A stretch of 64,000 nucleotides of DNA from Hymenobacter sp. YIM 151500-1. GTDB taxonomy: Bacteria > Bacteroidota > Bacteroidia > Cytophagales > Hymenobacteraceae. Below are positions 8,331 through 16,081 of this stretch, one piece after another. Each line of letters opens with the position of its first letter. The stretch's first letter is position 1. Location: contig NZ_CP110139.1 in assembly GCF_025979885.1 (NCBI RefSeq), positions 1,054,001 through 1,118,000 on the forward strand. The letters are read 5' to 3'. The notes beneath the pieces are model-generated. The model did no database searches and was not told the DNA's origin. It worked only from the letters and a program-made list of their open reading frames with translations. A program made the position numbers and the translations under genes.

Positions 8331-9479
8331 ATGAAAATCACCGGCTACAAGCTTTACCAGGTGCCGCCGCGCTGGCTGTTTCTCAAACTCGAAACCGATG
8401 AGGGCCTGGTGGGCTGGGGAGAGCCCGTGATTGAGGGCCGCGCGGCCACCGTGGCCGCTGCCGTGCGGGAGCTGATGGAATACCTCATCGGCAAAGACCC
8501 GCTGCCCATCGAAGACCACTGGACCGTGCTCTACCGCGGCGGCTTCTACCGCGGCGGCCCCATTCTGATGAGCGCCCTGGCCGGCATCGACCAAGCCTTG
8601 TGGGACATCAAAGGCAAGTTTTTCAACGCCCCCATCTACCAGCTGCTCGGCGGCAAGGCCCGCGACACCATGCGCGTGTACTCCTGGATTGGCGGCGACC
8701 GGCCCGCCGAAGTGGGGCTGGCGGCCAAGAACATGGTGGACAAGGGCTTTACGGCGGTGAAGATGAACGCCACCGCCGAAATGAGCTACGTGGATTCCTA
8801 CGTCAAGATTGACGAGGCCGTGGCCCGCATTGCCGCCGTGCGCGAGGCCGGCGGCCCGGCCCTGGGCATCGGCGTCGACTTTCACGGCCGGGTGCACAAG
8901 CCCATGGCCAAGATGCTGGCCAAAGAGCTGGAGCCGTTCCGGCCCATGTTTATTGAGGAGCCCGTCCTGGCCGAAAACAACGAGGCCCTGCGCGACATTG
9001 CCCGCAGCACCAGCATTCCCATTGCTACCGGGGAGCGGATGTTTTCGCGCTGGGACTTCAAAAAGCTGCTCATCGACGGCTACGCCGACATCATCCAGCC
9101 CGACCTCTCGCACGCGGGCGGCATCACCGAGTGCAAGAAAATTATTTCCATGGCCGAGGCCTTCGACGTGGCGGCGGCCCCGCACTGCCCGCTGGGGCCC
9201 ATTGCCCTGGCCGCCTGCCTGCAAGTAGATGCCACCTGCCACAACGCCTTCATCCAGGAGCAAAGCTTGGGCATTCACTACAACCAGAGCAACGACCTGC
9301 TCGACTACCTCACCGACGCCACCGTGTTTGAATACCACCAGGGCTTCGCCAACATCCCGGACGGCCCCGGCCTGGGCATCGAAATAAACGAAGCCTACGT
9401 GCAGCAACGTGCCGAAGAAGGCCACAACTGGAAAAACCCCATCTGGCGCAACCCCGACGGCAGCCTGGCGGAATGGTGA
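8331..9479 (+). CDS. dgoD: D-galactonate dehydratase
   Basis: A 382-residue enolase-superfamily dehydratase converting D-galactonate to 2-dehydro-3-deoxygalactonate. It aligns by eye along its whole length with E. coli DgoD, including [26 protein letters not shown] and [13 protein letters not shown]. Metal ligands fall at D183, E209 and E235, with the catalytic histidines at H185 and H285, the same numbering as in E. coli. It starts 18 bp after dgoA. This gene fixes the pathway identity of the cluster as galactonate breakdown rather than the gluconate-type Entner-Doudoroff route. Confidence 0.95.
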   Translation: MKITGYKLYQVPPRWLFLKLETDEGLVGWGEPVIEGRAATVAAAVRELMEYLIGKDPLPIEDHWTVLYRGGFYRGGPILMSALAGIDQALWDIKGKFFNAPIYQLLGGKARDTMRVYSWIGGDRPAEVGLAAKNMVDKGFTAVKMNATAEMSYVDSYVKIDEAVARIAAVREAGGPALGIGVDFHGRVHKPMAKMLAKELEPFRPMFIEEPVLAENNEALRDIARSTSIPIATGERMFSRWDFKKLLIDGYADIIQPDLSHAGGITECKKIISMAEAFDVAAAPHCPLGPIALAACLQVDATCHNAFIQEQSLGIHYNQSNDLLDYLTDATVFEYHQGFANIPDGPGLGIEINEAYVQQRAEEGHNWKNPIWRNPDGSLAEW

Positions 9480-9481
9480 AA

Positions 9482-9545
9482 AAGCTGCAAGCCGTAAGCC
9501 ACAAGCTGCAAGCTCATTGAACAGGCTTGCAGCTTGCAGCAGTTC
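9482..9545. repeat. Inverted repeat built from GCTGCAAGC words between dgoD and dgoK
   Basis: Arms AAGCTGCAAGC (9503-9513) and GCTTGCAGCTT (9525-9535) pair perfectly around an 11-nt loop, and further copies of the same word flank them. There is no U-tract. It could be an mRNA-stabilising hairpin or a weak terminator between two co-transcribed genes. Confidence 0.6.
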
Positions 9546-9571
9546 TAACTTCTCATATCTAAGTGCTAAAA

Positions 9572-10573
9572 ATGCGTTTTTTGAGCTGTGACTGGGGCAC
9601 CACGTCGTTTCGGCTGAAGCTGGTGGAGGGGCCGGAGCTGCGGGTGGTAGCTGCGGCTACGTCCAAGGAGGGCAACGCGGCCACGTTTGAGCGGTGGCAG
9701 CAGGCTAGGCAGCCGCCGGAGCAGCGGCTGGGCTTTTACCTGGAGGTGGTTCGGCCGCACGTGCGGCGGCTGGAGGAGCAGGCAGGAGAGTCGCTGGCCG
9801 GGGTGCCGCTGGTGGTGTCGGGCATGGCCTCGTCTACCATCGGCATGCTGGAGCTGCCCTACCGGCCGCTGCCCTTCGCCGCCAACGGCTCCGACCTGCT
9901 GACCCGGCTGCTGCCCGCTACGGCCGGGTTTGCGCAGCCCGTGCTGCTGATTTCCGGGGTTAAAACCGACGACGACGTGATGCGCGGCGAGGAAGTCCAG
10001 CTGGTGGGCTGCGGCTTTGCGGCCACGGAGCAGGAGCAGCTGTTTCTGCACCCCGGCACCCACGCCAAGCACGTGCTGGTGCGGCAGGGGAGGGCCGTGG
10101 AGCTGAAAACCTATATGACCGGGGAGTTCTTTGCCCTGCTCACCACCGAAAGCATCCTGGCTTCGGCCGTCGAATCAGGCGCGGGAGGCCTCGACCAGCC
10201 GGCCCACGCCCAGGCTTTTGCCCAGGGCGTGCAGGCCAGCCAACGCGGCAATCTGCTGCACGAGGCGTTTCTGGTGCGCACCAACCGGCTGTTCGAGAAG
10301 CTCTCGAAACCGGAAAACTTCTTTTACCTCAGCGGGCTGCTGATTGGCACCGAGCTGCGCGACTTTCCCACCGATTTCACCGGGCCCGTGGTGCTGGCCG
10401 GGGAAGACGTGCTGGTGCACTCCTACGAAGCCGCGCTCCGCCAGCTCGGCATTACCGGCCGGGTTGCGTCCGTGACGATACAAGGGGCCGAGGCAGTGAC
10501 GCTACGCGGCCAGGCGGCCGTTCTGGAGCGGGCGCAGGCCGCCGGCCAGTTGCTCGCGCCGCCAAGCCAGTAA
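9572..10573 (+). CDS. dgoK: 2-dehydro-3-deoxygalactonokinase
   Basis: A 333-residue sugar kinase phosphorylating KDGal at O6. The N-terminal phosphate-binding motif is SCDWGTTSFRLKL (residues 5-17). Later landmarks include MASSTIGMLE, HPGTHAKHVLV and YMTGEFFALL, all typical of the DgoK family. The ATG at 9572 is preferred, although an in-frame GTG lies three codons upstream at 9563. The upstream gap carries a hairpin of GCTGCAAGC words and the word CTAACTTCTCA just before the start. It follows dgoD by 92 bp and supplies the substrate of DgoA. Confidence 0.9.
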   Translation: MRFLSCDWGTTSFRLKLVEGPELRVVAAATSKEGNAATFERWQQARQPPEQRLGFYLEVVRPHVRRLEEQAGESLAGVPLVVSGMASSTIGMLELPYRPLPFAANGSDLLTRLLPATAGFAQPVLLISGVKTDDDVMRGEEVQLVGCGFAATEQEQLFLHPGTHAKHVLVRQGRAVELKTYMTGEFFALLTTESILASAVESGAGGLDQPAHAQAFAQGVQASQRGNLLHEAFLVRTNRLFEKLSKPENFFYLSGLLIGTELRDFPTDFTGPVVLAGEDVLVHSYEAALRQLGITGRVASVTIQGAEAVTLRGQAAVLERAQAAGQLLAPPSQ

Positions 10574-10668
10574 GCGCTGCGCAAGCAGCCGGCCCGTGAA
10601 AAGCCACCGCCCGGTTATTCGTTGAGCCAGGAAGGCCGTGGCCGTTGGGAATTTTCGGTTACGATAAA

Positions 10669-10711
10669 CCGGGGTCTGCGGGCTTTTCTTTTCACAGTCC
10701 GCAGACCCCGG
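10669..10711. terminator. Perfect 13-bp stem-loop between dgoK and the lactonase gene
   Basis: CCGGGGTCTGCGG (10669-10681) pairs exactly with 10699-10711 across a 17-nt pyrimidine-rich loop. There is no clear U-run after it. It sits just upstream of a good promoter for the next gene, so it is most simply a transcription stop or processing hairpin at the end of the dgoK transcript. Confidence 0.5.
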
Positions 10712-10738
10712 ACAAGTAGATTCTCTCACCAAAGATGC

Positions 10739-10769
10739 TTGGCTATGCTGCTCTGCGAGTGTACGTTTG
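10739..10769 (+). promoter_or_regulatory. Bacteroidota-type promoter for the SMP-30 lactonase gene
   Basis: A TTG at 10739-10741 and TACGTTTG at 10762-10769 are 20 bp apart. This fits the -33 (TTTG/TTG) and -7 (TAnnTTTG) consensus of the Bacteroidota housekeeping sigma factor. It lies downstream of the earliest possible start in the frame (10735), which argues for the ATG at 10831. Confidence 0.6.
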
Positions 10770-10830
10770 CGCCGCTGCGCTCAGCTTGGCGGTTAGGTCC
10801 TTTTTACCACGCACTACCCGTTTCTATCGT

Positions 10831-11742
10831 ATGACGCAGCAACTACAAGCCCCGGCGGTCCGCGTGGCACTGCCGGCGCAGGCGCAGCTGGGCGAAGGCG
10901 CGCTCTGGAACCCGCTGGACCAGCGGCTGTACTGGGTCGATATTGAAGGCCAGCTTTTGCACATCTTCGACCCGGCCACGGGCCAGGGCCGTTCGTTGCC
11001 CACCGGCGCCCGTATCGGGACGGTGGTGCCCACCGGCCAAGCGGAGGAGGTGCTCGTGGCCCTGCAAACCGGCCTGCATCGCCTCAACACCACGACCGGC
11101 CAGCTGACGCTGCTGGTGAACCCGCTACCGGACTCCAGCCTGCGCTTCAACGACGGTAAGTGCGACCCGGCCGGCCGCTTGTGGGTAGGCACCCTGGATA
11201 TGCAGGGCCACCCCCGCCGCGCCGCCCTCTACCGCTACAGCCCCGACGGCCACCTCCAGACCATGCTGACCCAGGTGAGCATCTCCAACGGCCTGGCCTG
11301 GGCGCTGGACCAGCGCACCATGTACTACGTGGACACGCCTACCCGCACCGTGCAGGCCTTCGACTACGACCCCGCTACCGGCGCCATTACGGGCGGGCGG
11401 GTGGTTATCCGCATCCCGGAAGGCCACGGCTACCCCGACGGCATAACCCTGGATGCCGAGGGGCAGCTGTGGATAGCCTTGTGGGGCGGCGGCCGGGTGG
11501 TGCGCTACAACCCCACCACCGGCCAGCTGCTCGCCACTATTGCGGTGCCGGCGCCGCACACCTCGTCCTGCGCCTTTGGCGGCCCCGGCCTGCAAACGCT
11601 GTTTATTACCTCCGCCCGGCAGGATCTTAGTCCGGAGCAGTTGCAGGAATACCCCTTGAGCGGCAATGTTTTCGCCGTGGAGCCTGGCGTAGCTGGCCTG
11701 CCAGCTGCTCTATTCGGGCAGGCCAGCGCCGCGCGCCGCTAG
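10831..11742 (+). CDS. SMP-30/gluconolactonase-family lactonase
   Basis: A 303-residue six-bladed beta-propeller lactonase. The metal ligands expected for the family are visible: E22 in QLGEGALW, N153 in ISNGLAW and D203 in YPDGITLD. R105/N107 in LRFNDGKCDPAGRLWVG form the substrate-side motif. The ATG at 10831 (MTQQLQAP) gives the usual family length, and a promoter at 10739-10769 supports it. In this cluster it would open galactono-lactone made by the SDR dehydrogenase, the second De Ley-Doudoroff step (context inference). It appears to be separately promoted from the other dgo genes. Confidence 0.88.
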   Translation: MTQQLQAPAVRVALPAQAQLGEGALWNPLDQRLYWVDIEGQLLHIFDPATGQGRSLPTGARIGTVVPTGQAEEVLVALQTGLHRLNTTTGQLTLLVNPLPDSSLRFNDGKCDPAGRLWVGTLDMQGHPRRAALYRYSPDGHLQTMLTQVSISNGLAWALDQRTMYYVDTPTRTVQAFDYDPATGAITGGRVVIRIPEGHGYPDGITLDAEGQLWIALWGGGRVVRYNPTTGQLLATIAVPAPHTSSCAFGGPGLQTLFITSARQDLSPEQLQEYPLSGNVFAVEPGVAGLPAALFGQASAARR

Positions 11743-11992
11743 CTGCCGAGCCCCAGAATGGCAAACCCCACGGCCTAGCAGGCGTTGGGCAACCGGTCCG
11801 GCCGCTGCTACGGAGGGCCCTGATGAGCCGGTTAAAACACAAGTTGAGTCTGCAAAGGCAACCCGGACCGGCGGGGTGCGGTATTGCTAGGTACGTATTC
11901 ATGGGCCGGTTTCTACGGCTGGGGCCCGCGTAGCCATCTTGTGTATGCTCCTGCCTCAACTCATCATCTTCAATCATCTTCGCCAGCGCCGT

Positions 11993-12904
11993 ATGACGAG
12001 TACTGACCAGCCCCAGGCCGCGCCCGTCGGCCCCGACGAAGCCTCCAGTCTACTCAACCGCCTGAAAAACCTAGGCCTGATTTTGCTGGGAATTCTGAGT
12101 GCGGGCATGGGGCTGAAAGGGTTTCTGCTGTCGAGCCATTTTATTGACGGCGGGGCCACGGGCATTTCCATGCTGCTGGCCAACGTGCTGCGCCTGCCGC
12201 TTTCCTGGGGGCTGCTGATTATCAACCTGCCGTTTCTGCTGCTGGGCTACCGCCAGATGGGGGCCCGCTTTGCCCTGAAGAGCGCCCTGGCTATTGGCGG
12301 GCTGGCCCTGTGCCTGGCCGTGGTGCCCTACCCCGATGTCACGCCCGACCTGCTCATCACGGCCGTGTTTGGGGGCGTGTTTATTGGGGCCGGTATCGGG
12401 CTGGCTATGCGCGGCGGGGCCGTGCTCGACGGCACCGAAATCCTGGCCCTGCTCATCAGCAAGCGCAGCGCCCTGCTCAAAGTTAGCGACGTCATTCTGC
12501 TGCTTAACATCGTTATCTTCGGCGCGGCTGCCTTTGTGCTAGGCGTGACGGAGGCGCTGTATTCCATTCTCACCTACGTGGCCGCCTCCAAAACCCTGGA
12601 CTTCATCCTCAATGGCATTGAGCAGTACACCGGCGTAACCATCATTTCGGAGCGCAACGAGGAGATTCGCCGCGTCATCACCCAGCAGCTAGGCCGGGGC
12701 GTGACCATCTACAAGGGCGAGCGGGGCTACGGCAAGCGCGGCGAGCAGGAGCGAGACATGGACATCATCTTCACCGTACTCACGCGCCTGGAGCTGCCCG
12801 CGCTGCGCCAAGAAGTTAAGCGCGTCGACCCCAAAGCTTTTATTGTTCAGCATTCCATCGACGACACCGTAGGCGGTATGCTCAAAAAGCGCCCCTTCCA
12901 TTAA
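11993..12904 (+). CDS. YitT-family membrane protein (DUF161 plus DUF2179)
   Basis: A 303-residue protein of unknown function with about five or six transmembrane segments (roughly residues 25-195), including the family text GGATGISMLL and GTEILALLISKRS. A cytoplasmic DUF2179 domain occupies about 215-300 (GVTIISERNEEIRRVI, RGVTIYKGERGYG). The ATG at 11993 (MTSTDQPQ) is preferred; an in-frame ATG exists at 11945. It is single and not obviously co-transcribed with its neighbours. The DUF2179 domain resembles a ligand-binding regulatory module, but no substrate is known. Confidence 0.88.
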   Translation: MTSTDQPQAAPVGPDEASSLLNRLKNLGLILLGILSAGMGLKGFLLSSHFIDGGATGISMLLANVLRLPLSWGLLIINLPFLLLGYRQMGARFALKSALAIGGLALCLAVVPYPDVTPDLLITAVFGGVFIGAGIGLAMRGGAVLDGTEILALLISKRSALLKVSDVILLLNIVIFGAAAFVLGVTEALYSILTYVAASKTLDFILNGIEQYTGVTIISERNEEIRRVITQQLGRGVTIYKGERGYGKRGEQERDMDIIFTVLTRLELPALRQEVKRVDPKAFIVQHSIDDTVGGMLKKRPFH

Positions 12905-13160
12905 GCGCGAGTACCGGCGCGTCTTTACCGGATTTGCCGAAGCCGGCCGGGAAGAGAATCACTGGAGGCGACTCAGGAGCATCATCGGGCGGTGCAGGCA
13001 GTACGAAGCAAATGTGTCGGCTAGCACGTCTGCCTGCTCGCGGCCCACCACGTGATGCGCAGCCACTAATGGCAAGACTACTGGTTGCCGCGTTACCCCG
13101 TGGCGTTTGCGCAGCCGCTGAGCAGGCAAAGAAACTTCTGTCATGGTACAGAGGCTTAGG

Positions 13161-13186
13161 TAAAGCTATCAGTATTGATAGTTTTA
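13161..13186 (+). terminator. Hairpin with U-rich 3' side, possible terminator
   Basis: TAAAGCTATCA pairs with TGATAGTTTTA around a GTAT loop (one G-U pair), so the U-run is part of the stem. It lies 257 bp downstream of the yitT-like gene and could end that transcript. Confidence 0.4.
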
Positions 13187-13397
13187 CTATTACATACACG
13201 AGCCGAAGTTTCCAGGTTGCACGGCGGCGTCCCTATTTTTACAGTGCCCACTCAGAAGCTACTGGCTAAACCCTGTTTCTGCAATCAGAAAGCTAGCCGT
13301 AGCATGCTGGCTACAACTGACTAGGTGGCACCTGATTGATATGCCGGGCCCTTCCCGCGTGATATAACAAGTGACCAACTTCAGGCTTCAGAGTGGC

Positions 13398-13496
13398 TTA
13401 TAGGCAGTTCACAGATGCCTTTAGGTAGGCAGCGGCGAGGATGGAAACAAGGAGGCTAATAAGCAGCAGAGCACCGCAAACAGGCGGGCGCTTCAT
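13398..13496 (-). CDS. Possible 32-residue membrane microprotein
   Basis: ATG (13496) to TAA (13398) encodes MKRPPVCG, then about 17 strongly hydrophobic residues (LLLISLLVSILAAAYL) and KASVNCL. A positively charged N-terminus followed by one membrane helix is the typical layout of small bacterial membrane proteins. No promoter could be fixed and no family is recognised. It could be chance or the remnant of a larger gene. Confidence 0.3.
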   Translation of the reverse strand: MKRPPVCGALLLISLLVSILAAAYLKASVNCL

Positions 13497-13780
13497 GCTA
13501 CTAAAAAAGGGCTGTGAATAGAAATGCGCAAAGTCCTTAGCTGCCAATGGTATTTTTCTACAAATATCAGTGCAGCAACTACGCGCTACTACACTTTTTA
13601 TCTACTATTTATTTCATAAGCTGTGCCCTCGGTGATACTGTTGATGTACAGGAGTGTTTTGTGATTTATATGACGCCGTGATTGGCTGACTATTTTCGTG
13701 GTTTAGTACAAGTATCCCATGAAATGTGGAGCGGTTACACTTATAAAAATCAAAGAAGTCCTCTTACCTTATCGGCCTCT

Positions 13781-15679
13781 ATGCCCCTGCTTACTTTCCT
13801 GCGCCGCCCAACTTGTCGCTTGATGCGCTACACCCTGCTCCTGGTACTCAGCGTGTTCCTGAACTACACTACGTGGGGGCAGCAAGCCAGGATTGACAGC
13901 CTCAAACAGGCACTGACCACCGCCACCGACACGCAGCGGGTGAAGGTGCTACAAGCATTGTCAAAAAGGACATATTTCAGCAGCTATGAACAATCATTGT
14001 CCTATGCCCAACAAAGTCTAGCAGAAGCTAGACAGCTTGATTGGCTACCAGGACAAGCTTTAGCTTTAGAGGTTATTGGAAGACTGCAATGGCGCCAGGG
14101 GCATTTTGAACAAGCCCAGCAGTGTTTCCTTAAGTCATTAACATTGTGGCGCCAGCTACATCGAAGGGAAAACGTTGTACTCCTTAATCACACTATTGGC
14201 ACCTTACTGAGTGCTACACATCAATATGAGAAATCAATGATGTGGCAGAAGAAGGCTTTAATCGGTGCACTAGCTATTAACGATACTGCTGTACTAGCGC
14301 GTGCTTATTCATCAATAGGATTGCTTTATGTTCGACAACATCGTCCAACCATTGGGTTATCCTATTATTCTCGGGCCTTAGAGTTAAGTCAAAGCTTTGC
14401 AAAAGATGTTAACTTAACTACTGCAGTCCTAAACAATTTGGCTGATGCTTACATAGAACTTAATCAGCCCCGACAGGCTCTACCTTACTTATTTAAAGCA
14501 ATCAAAATTGCGCGTCAAACCGATAACAAAGCGGGATTGGCTCTTTATGAACATACTATAGCACAAGCTTATGATAAATTAGGAAAACCAGAAATGGCTA
14601 TATATCACGCGCTTAAGGCTCGGCAATTACATAAAAGAAATCAAAATAAACCTACGTTAGTCATAACAAACGACCTGCTAGACACTCTGTATGCCCAGCA
14701 GGGCAACTACCGCCTGGCTCGCCGCCACACGGCCGAAAACCGCCGGCTGGAAGCCCAGCTGCGCCAGCAGGAGCAAGAAGCCAAGGTCGCCGAGTTGCAA
14801 GGCCGCTACGACACGAAAGAAAAAGAGCGCAGCATCCAGCTACTGCAGCAGCAAAACCGCATTACGCAGCTGGCGGCCCTGCAGCAGCGCACGCTGCGCA
14901 ACGCGGCCCTGCTCACGGCCGGGCTGCTGCTGCTGGCCGTGGGCGTGCTGGTGAACCGCTACCGCCTGCGCCAGCGCACGGTGCAGCAACTGGCGGCGCA
15001 AAAGCAGGTGCTCGAAACCCGCGACCAGGAAAAAGAGCTGCTGCTGCGCGAGAAGACGCTGCTCTTGCAGGAGGTGCACCACCGCGTCAAAAACAACCTG
15101 CAAATCGTGCTCAGCCTCTTAAACACCCAGGTCAACACCCTGCACGAGCCGGCCGCCATCGAGGCCATCCGCGACAGCCAGAGCCGGGTGCAGACCATGG
15201 CCCTGATTCACCAGAACCTCTACCAGTCCGAGAGCTTGGCCCGCATCGACATGCTCAGCTACTTCGGCGAGCTGACCGAAGCCATCAGCGAGGCCTTCCG
15301 GCAGGAGGCCGCCCGCGTGCAGCTGCACGTGAGCGTCGAGCCCCTGCAACTGAACACGCACACGGCCGTGCCCCTGGGCCTGATTGTCAATGAGCTGGTG
15401 ACCAATGCGCTGAAGTATGCCTTTCCGCCCGGCTATCCCGACCAGCGTGTGTGGGTGACGCTGGGGCAGGTGGAGGCCGGCCGTTACCAGTTGGTGGTGG
15501 CCGACTCGGGCGTGGGCCTGCCCGCCAGTGTGGTGCCCACCAAGGTGGCCTCGCTGGGCTTGCGCCTGGTGGCCGGGCTGGCCCAGCAGATGAAGGCCCG
15601 CCTGGAGGTGGCGGCCGCACCGAGCGCCTGCTTTACGCTCACTTTCCGCGAGCTGCCCCAAACGCCGGTGGCTGCCTAG
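13781..15679 (+). CDS. TPR-containing sensor histidine kinase (HisKA_2 type) with AT-rich sensor half
   Basis: A 632-residue kinase from the ATG at 13781; the ATG at 13823 (MRYTLLLVLSVF) is an equally good start directly at the signal peptide. After the signal sequence comes a periplasmic TPR array (about residues 25-320), a coiled coil rich in Gln/Glu and a membrane helix (ALLTAGLLLLAVGVLVNRY). A HisKA_2 phospho-acceptor box EVHHRVKNNLQIVLSLLNTQ and an HATPase domain with NELVTNALKYAF and DSGVGLP follow. No response regulator is adjacent. The TPR part (about 13960-14680) is clearly AT-rich while the kinase part is typical GC-rich DNA, with a sharp switch near 14685. This suggests that the sensor half was exchanged by recombination. 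Confidence 0.85.
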   Translation: MPLLTFLRRPTCRLMRYTLLLVLSVFLNYTTWGQQARIDSLKQALTTATDTQRVKVLQALSKRTYFSSYEQSLSYAQQSLAEARQLDWLPGQALALEVIGRLQWRQGHFEQAQQCFLKSLTLWRQLHRRENVVLLNHTIGTLLSATHQYEKSMMWQKKALIGALAINDTAVLARAYSSIGLLYVRQHRPTIGLSYYSRALELSQSFAKDVNLTTAVLNNLADAYIELNQPRQALPYLFKAIKIARQTDNKAGLALYEHTIAQAYDKLGKPEMAIYHALKARQLHKRNQNKPTLVITNDLLDTLYAQQGNYRLARRHTAENRRLEAQLRQQEQEAKVAELQGRYDTKEKERSIQLLQQQNRITQLAALQQRTLRNAALLTAGLLLLAVGVLVNRYRLRQRTVQQLAAQKQVLETRDQEKELLLREKTLLLQEVHHRVKNNLQIVLSLLNTQVNTLHEPAAIEAIRDSQSRVQTMALIHQNLYQSESLARIDMLSYFGELTEAISEAFRQEAARVQLHVSVEPLQLNTHTAVPLGLIVNELVTNALKYAFPPGYPDQRVWVTLGQVEAGRYQLVVADSGVGLPASVVPTKVASLGLRLVAGLAQQMKARLEVAAAPSACFTLTFRELPQTPVAA

Positions 15680-15787
15680 CCCTAGTGCCGGCTGGGTGCC
15701 TAGACCATAAAGGGTAGTCTAGAAGGTAGCGTCGCGGCTGCTCCGAAGTGAAAGATTCGCGCCCAGGAAACCGAGTGCTCCACACGC

Positions 15788-15835
15788 AAAAAACCCGGAA
15801 ACCCACTTTCGCAGCGCGAGAAGCAAGTTTCCGGG
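15788..15835 (-). terminator. Rho-independent terminator for tRNA-Thr
   Basis: On the minus strand CCCGGAAAC (15835-15827) pairs with GTTTCCGGG (15802-15794), and the 24-nt centre can itself fold (TCGC/GCGA). The stem is followed by six U (15793-15788). It lies 22 bp downstream of the tRNA. Confidence 0.75.
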
Positions 15836-15856
15836 CGTACCGGGGTAGGTAGAATG

Positions 15857-15929
<73 letters not shown>

Positions 15930-16023
15930 GTAAGTGCGGCAAAACTAGTATGCGAGGTTGGTTTTGCCAAGCATCAGTACGGTTTTCTTGCCGCCAGATA
16001 CCTAACCGGTTCGTTAGCAGCGT

Positions 16024-16059
16024 AAAAAACTGCAGCAGGCCGAGGCCCGCTGCAGTTTT
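16024..16059 (-). terminator. Terminator downstream of the DUF349 gene
   Basis: AAAACTGCAGC (16026-16036) pairs perfectly with GCTGCAGTTTT (16049-16059) around a 12-nt GC-rich loop. Read leftward it ends in six U. It begins 22 bp after the DUF349 stop codon and is A/U-flanked on both sides. Confidence 0.8.
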
Positions 16060-16081
16060 AAGTAAGCCAAGCATCCGGCCT

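Larger units (their letters stand above)
12905..13780. other. 876-bp gap, mostly without a recognisable gene
   Basis: No frame longer than 60 codons looks like a protein. Two small items stand out: a hairpin at 13161-13186 and a 32-codon minus-strand ORF at 13398-13496, both listed separately. Base composition drifts from GC-rich on the left to AT-rich (13540-13780) next to the chimeric kinase gene. Confidence 0.5.

Noticed and set aside
12934-13269. 111-codon plus-strand frame (and a 105-codon minus-strand partner) after the yitT-like gene
   Set aside because: Both strands are open by chance in GC-rich DNA. The text is Arg/Ala/Gly-rich in the first half and unlike a protein in the second.
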